NCBI RefSeq assembly: GCF_031128465.2 | Contig: NZ_CP155618.1 | Span: 939,501-1,003,500 of the forward strand | DNA length: 64,000 bases | Direction: 5' to 3' | From: Mariniflexile litorale | GTDB taxonomy: Bacteria; Bacteroidota; Bacteroidia; Flavobacteriales; Flavobacteriaceae | Shown: in pieces, positions 60,403-64,000 of the stretch | Position numbering within the stretch: the first letter of the stretch is position 1 | Layout of the letters: every line of letters starts with the position of its first letter | The notes under the pieces: generated by a model | The model's database searches: none | What the model saw: the letters and a program-made list of their open reading frames with translations, nothing else | Told to the model about the DNA's origin: nothing | Program-made: the position numbers and the translations under genes

Positions 60403-60887
60403 AATTTGGATTGGTTTTTATTTTAATTGGTCTACTCTTTAATTTTTTTGTTTTTAACTATTATTTTGAAGCTGTCCACTCCTTACAACAAACTTCTCAA
60501 ATAAATCAAACTACCAAACAAAAACTATTAGAACTTAATGGAAGTGTTAATAAATCACAAAAAATGGTAGATGATATGTTAAAAAGTAGTTCTTCCAAAA
60601 GCTCCTTTTATGTGAATGCTGTTATTCAAGGATTGCCAAATAGCATTTTATTAACCGAAGTCAATTATCAACCACTGCTTAAACGTATTAAAAGTGGACA
60701 ATCTATCGAAACAGATCACAACACGATGTTGGTTTCTGGAGAGTCAAACCATAGTGAGTCCTTTTCAAAATGGATCGCTGATTTAGAGGTCATAGATTGG
60801 GTAGAAAAAGTTGAGATATTGCACTATGAAGATACTTCAACATTGGTTTCAAACTTTAGTTTAAAACTTATTATAGCCCATGACTAA
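60399..60887 (+). CDS. PilN-like inner-membrane protein
   Basis: 162 residues: a short cytoplasmic end, one transmembrane helix (residues about 4-23), a coiled-coil stretch (residues about 28-65) and a ferredoxin-like domain (LLTEVNYQPLLKRI, SFSKWIADLEVIDWVEKVEIL). This is the architecture of PilN and the C-terminal part of GspL in type IV pili and type II secretion. It overlaps its neighbours by 4 and 8 nt. Confidence 0.72.
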   Translation: MKFGLVFILIGLLFNFFVFNYYFEAVHSLQQTSQINQTTKQKLLELNGSVNKSQKMVDDMLKSSSSKSSFYVNAVIQGLPNSILLTEVNYQPLLKRIKSGQSIETDHNTMLVSGESNHSESFSKWIADLEVIDWVEKVEILHYEDTSTLVSNFSLKLIIAHD

Positions 60888-61392
60888 AAAAACCAAAAAC
60901 GTCCTACTCCTTGTTGGTTTTGTATTAACCCTACTGCTCTGTTATCAGATAGCAATATCAAAAACGGTGGCTTTAAAAAAAGAATACAACACCTTAAAGC
61001 AACAAGAAACTTTATTTAAAAACACTCCCAAACAGGTCGAGCTATTAAAACAAAAGCAGCGCTATTATGATGGGCTACTTTCAAAATACCAGCTTAATGG
61101 GAGTTCGGTTCAAAACAATCTTTTAAAAACCATCAACTCTTATGCCGATAGTACAAATCTTAAAGTCATCGAATTTATCGAACCTCATATCATTTATCAA
61201 AATGAATTGAAAGTTAGTACTTATCAATTTACTTTAGAAGGTAATTATAATGCCATTTTAAAGCTTATTTACAAGCTAGAACAGGAAACCAAGTTTGGTG
61301 AGATTACTAATCTACATTTTGAAAAGAAAATCAATTTTAGAACAGGGTATTCCTATCTACAAGCACGAGTATTATTGAAGAGCTTTGGGTAA
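60880..61392 (+). CDS. PilO/GspM-like inner-membrane protein
   Basis: 170 residues: transmembrane helix (residues about 7-26), coiled coil (about 28-70), then a ferredoxin-like fold with YQFTLEGNYNAILKLIYKLEQ, the typical PilO/GspM strand-helix pattern. With the PilM- and PilN-like genes it would form the inner-membrane platform of a type IV pilus-like or type II secretion machine. No pilin, ATPase or GspF gene follows; the operon ends here and the next gene is on the opposite strand. Confidence 0.75.
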   Translation: MTKKTKNVLLLVGFVLTLLLCYQIAISKTVALKKEYNTLKQQETLFKNTPKQVELLKQKQRYYDGLLSKYQLNGSSVQNNLLKTINSYADSTNLKVIEFIEPHIIYQNELKVSTYQFTLEGNYNAILKLIYKLEQETKFGEITNLHFEKKINFRTGYSYLQARVLLKSFG

Positions 61393-61552
61393 AAAATGAA
61401 TTTAATAGCGCTACTTTATATTTATTTTCGATTTAAACTGTATACGTTAAACAAAAGTAAGTAAAGGAAATTAAATACATAAAACCTTTGTAACGGGAAC
61501 AAAAAAACTCAACCCTTTTAAAAAACTCTATGTTTTATATATCATTTAGGAC

Positions 61553-63190
61553 TTAATTAACCCCTTTAATAATTGTATAATTATTAGGATTTAATTTCAA
61601 TTGACCCGTTAGAATTTTTTCATTTTCTTTTAAAATAATTTCATGTAATGAATTACTAAAATTAAAATAACATTTAATAAATTCGTCATGAAATGTTCTT
61701 GAAAATGAAATTAAATCTTTTGAAAAGGACAATTCTTTATATATACCATATTGAAGAATTGGTTCTGAGTTTCTTAATAATATGAGTTTTTTATATTTAT
61801 TAAGTAATGCGTTTTTGTCTTTTTCAAATTCTTCAACATTCAAATATTTATAATTTTGATTCACTTTTATCCAAGGTTCTTTATTAGAAAACCCAGCATA
61901 TTCACTAGTATCCCATTGCATTGGACTTCTAGATTTATCTCTATTATGTTTATTTCCTATTATAAGGGCTTCTTCTTTAGACTTTCCATTATTTAAAGCC
62001 AAACTATAATGTGTTCGGCCTTGAATATCCCTCATTTCATCTATTAAATTAGCTTCAATATTCTCCATGCCAATTTCTTCACCATAATATATAAAAGGAA
62101 CACCTTTTGCTGTTAGCATTAAAGCGGCTAGGGCTTCAGCCCTACCTGGGTTGTTTTTTGCTAAACGACTTACAAGGCGAGACATGTCATGACTTCCAAA
62201 AAACAATGTTGGATAGTTGCTCATGTTTTTTTCCATACTTTGCAACTCATCAAAAATACGTTGCGCAGAAAACTCAGAAATACTTCCAAAATTAAAATTA
62301 AAAACCACATCCAATAACTCTGGCGCTTGATATAGCTTTAAGGTCTCAATTTTATCGCTTCCTATTTCACCAACTATAAAACGATTATCGTATTCATTAA
62401 CGGTGGCTCGAATAGCTTTCATGGCCTTTTTAACACCTTTTTGATTGATGTCATTTAAATGTTCCTGCTCTCCCTCTTCATTTATTGGATTGTCTAGAGT
62501 AATTCCTTCAGTAGTTAAAAAATTAATAACATCCAACCTAAAACCGTCAACTCCCGTATCTAACCAAAAACGAAGCACATCTTGTATTTCTTGAACAACC
62601 TTTGGGTTTCCCCAATTAAGGTCTGCCATTTTTGGGTCAAATTGATGATAATAATATTGATTTGATACCCTGTCAAATTCCCATGCTGTTCCACCAAAAA
62701 ATGATTCCCAATTATTGGGTGTGTCTTTCCAAATATAATAATTTCTATAAGGGTTGTTTTTGGATTTTTTTGCTTCTTGAAACCATTTTGATTCTGTAGA
62801 AGTATGATTTACTACCAAATCCATAATAACTTTTATTCCACGACCATGTGCTTCTTCTAAAAAAAAATTAAAATCTTCTAAAGTTCCATATGTTGAATCA
62901 ACTTCGTAATAACTACTCACATCATACCCATTATCTACTTTTGGTGACTTCAAGAAAGGTGTTAACCAAATACCTTTAACGCCTAAACTTTGAATATAAT
63001 CTAATTTTGATGCGACCCCTTTGAAATCACTAAAACCGTCACCATCACTATCTTTATAGCTAGGCATATAAATTTCATAGAAAACGGTTTCTTTCCACCA
63101 AATTTCTTTTGTGTTTTTGACTGTTTGAGTATTACATGAAATAAGGGTAAAAAGGAAAAAAATTAATACGGTTGTGTTTAGTTGTTGCAT
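61553..63190 (-). CDS. GH13 alpha-amylase/alpha-glucosidase lipoprotein
   Basis: 545 residues from the ATG at 63190. Lipobox LISC (Cys18) anchors the enzyme in the cell envelope. GH13 motifs are all visible: DLVVNHTS, the nucleophile Asp in GVDGFRLDVINF, the acid/base Glu in IVGEIGSD and the third Asp in FFGSHDMSRL (Ser instead of the usual Asn before HD). The pattern resembles oligo-1,6-/alpha-glucosidases acting on starch-like oligosaccharides. It starts 1 nt after the stop of the upstream glycosidase gene. Confidence 0.93.
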   Translation of the reverse strand: MQQLNTTVLIFFLFTLISCNTQTVKNTKEIWWKETVFYEIYMPSYKDSDGDGFSDFKGVASKLDYIQSLGVKGIWLTPFLKSPKVDNGYDVSSYYEVDSTYGTLEDFNFFLEEAHGRGIKVIMDLVVNHTSTESKWFQEAKKSKNNPYRNYYIWKDTPNNWESFFGGTAWEFDRVSNQYYYHQFDPKMADLNWGNPKVVQEIQDVLRFWLDTGVDGFRLDVINFLTTEGITLDNPINEEGEQEHLNDINQKGVKKAMKAIRATVNEYDNRFIVGEIGSDKIETLKLYQAPELLDVVFNFNFGSISEFSAQRIFDELQSMEKNMSNYPTLFFGSHDMSRLVSRLAKNNPGRAEALAALMLTAKGVPFIYYGEEIGMENIEANLIDEMRDIQGRTHYSLALNNGKSKEEALIIGNKHNRDKSRSPMQWDTSEYAGFSNKEPWIKVNQNYKYLNVEEFEKDKNALLNKYKKLILLRNSEPILQYGIYKELSFSKDLISFSRTFHDEFIKCYFNFSNSLHEIILKENEKILTGQLKLNPNNYTIIKGVN

Positions 63191-63191
63191 T

Positions 63192-64000
63192 TTATTTTTT
63201 AAAATCAGGATCCATAGCTGGTTCACGGATACCAGCTACTTCATTTGCCATGAGTATAAACACGTTCCAGCATAAACCTCTTGTTGATTCCCACCAAGAA
63301 TCTGTTGTCGTCCATTTTGTTGGAATAAACTCTTTACTGTAAGGCCATTTTGGATTGAGATTAATCTCTGCCCATGCCCTATTCTCCATAAGTGCTTTTG
63401 CTTTATGCCACCCGTGACGTAATCCAACTACATATCCACAATATTCAGGTCGCATCCAGCTTCCTCCATTGTAATAAAAACCATCCCTTGCACCATCTTT
63501 ATAGTTAACTTCTCCAAACTCTCTAAAAGGCTGATAGTCTGAAGTTAAATAGGAATAACCCTTTTCGCTCTTATCCAATCGGACACAAACAGGTGCGGTA
63601 GTGCCATATTCTGGATGCGGTGAATTTGGGACTTTATTTAGTATCGGTATTTGATTTAAATGATTGATAACCATGTCATCAGTTAGCATAGGTTTATTGA
63701 ACAACCATAATGAGAAAAATTCAGGTTCTAAATCGGTCATTGTAATGACATCAGGAAAATCACGATCGAACAACAAGTGCTTTCTTTGTAAATCGTAAAA
63801 ATCAAGATAACCTAATTCTGCTTTTTTAATATATGAGTCGGATATATTATAACCTAGTTCTTTAATTGTTTTTAACGCAATTGCAAACATACCTTGGTTT
63901 ACTGCCAACTTATCTGTCTTAGGCTCATACACATTAATATCGACTTGACTTAACGTAAAATGCGATTCACATATACCGTTTCTATCCTCATCAAATTCAT
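63192..64000 (-). CDS. Six-hairpin-like glycoside hydrolase, 5' part beyond the window
   Basis: The frame stays open to the right edge, so the N-terminus is missing; at least 269 residues are present. It has helical (alpha/alpha)6-type features: YDLQRKHLLFDRDFPDV, DGFYYNGGSWMRPEYCGYVVGLRHGW and TDSWWESTRGLCWNVF. These resemble GH63/trehalase-type or related glucosidase C-terminal domains, but I cannot name the family with certainty. It is co-directional with and directly upstream of the GH13 gene, suggesting a starch- or alpha-glucan-related utilisation locus. Confidence 0.6.
   Translation of the reverse strand, partial: EFDEDRNGICESHFTLSQVDINVYEPKTDKLAVNQGMFAIALKTIKELGYNISDSYIKKAELGYLDFYDLQRKHLLFDRDFPDVITMTDLEPEFFSLWLFNKPMLTDDMVINHLNQIPILNKVPNSPHPEYGTTAPVCVRLDKSEKGYSYLTSDYQPFREFGEVNYKDGARDGFYYNGGSWMRPEYCGYVVGLRHGWHKAKALMENRAWAEINLNPKWPYSKEFIPTKWTTTDSWWESTRGLCWNVFILMANEVAGIREPAMDPDFKK

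Overview
The window comes from a marine-type member of the Bacteroidota, most likely family Flavobacteriaceae. The DNA is AT-rich and start sites are A/T-rich with few Shine-Dalgarno matches. Several promoters fit the Bacteroidota pattern (TTG, a spacer of about 20 nt, then TAnnTTTG). The gene content also fits: type IX secretion (T9SS) parts (a Plug protein, a PorP/SprF protein, and a giant SprB-like adhesin with a T9SS type B C-terminus), a complete Na+-translocating NADH:quinone reductase operon, and families largely confined to this group (DUF6702, DUF5103/Plug, DUF6695, BT0820-type HAD). The species cannot be named from this sequence alone.

Layout. 1-6.0 kb: a 3'-truncated M1 aminopeptidase, DUF6702 and CarboxypepD_reg-like envelope proteins, peptidase E, tRNA-Gly(TCC), two GNAT acetyltransferases and a secreted ankyrin protein. 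6.2-12 kb: housekeeping genes (gpmI, a BT0820-like HAD phosphatase, map, a DUF3050 protein, a methyltransferase), then apbE with its small partner gene. 12.4-16 kb: an anti-sigma-like/TPR membrane protein, a DASS/SLC13 anion transporter, a Cys-rich protein and a cytochrome c lipoprotein. 16-22.1 kb: nqrABCDEF on the minus strand; the ApbE encoded 4 kb away is the expected enzyme for attaching FMN to NqrB and NqrC. 22.3-24 kb: the T9SS Plug protein and ApaG.

24.5-33.4 kb is a dense, almost entirely plus-strand island of stress and envelope genes: small membrane proteins, Dps, CsbD, an AI-2E family transporter, an AraC-type regulator, a response regulator with a CHASE3/PAS histidine kinase, DUF4142, an lmo0937-type protein, YtxH, a holin-like protein, lipoproteins, a small beta-barrel and a PA2169-type four-helix bundle. 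Three of its genes are very short. 33.5-41.2 kb returns to metabolism (aspartate aminotransferase, fatty acid desaturase, rsmG, TPR protein, pruA, NRDE and DUF6695 proteins) and contains a 139-bp MITE-like element.

41.3-57.2 kb is an adhesin locus: a sprF/porP gene, a 4,767-codon SprB-like adhesin, and an apparently truncated paralogue of the adhesin's N-terminus. 57.2-59.1 kb is gene-poor and carries a short 11-bp tandem repeat, a REP-associated tyrosine transposase (RAYT) and two REP-like hairpins. Immediately next to the second hairpin lies a secretin gene that has lost its 5' part. It is followed by three translationally coupled genes resembling PilM/GspL, PilN and PilO/GspM, so this looks like a broken type II secretion/type IV pilus-like operon. 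The window ends in a glycan-degradation locus: a GH13 lipoprotein and part of a six-hairpin-like glycosidase.
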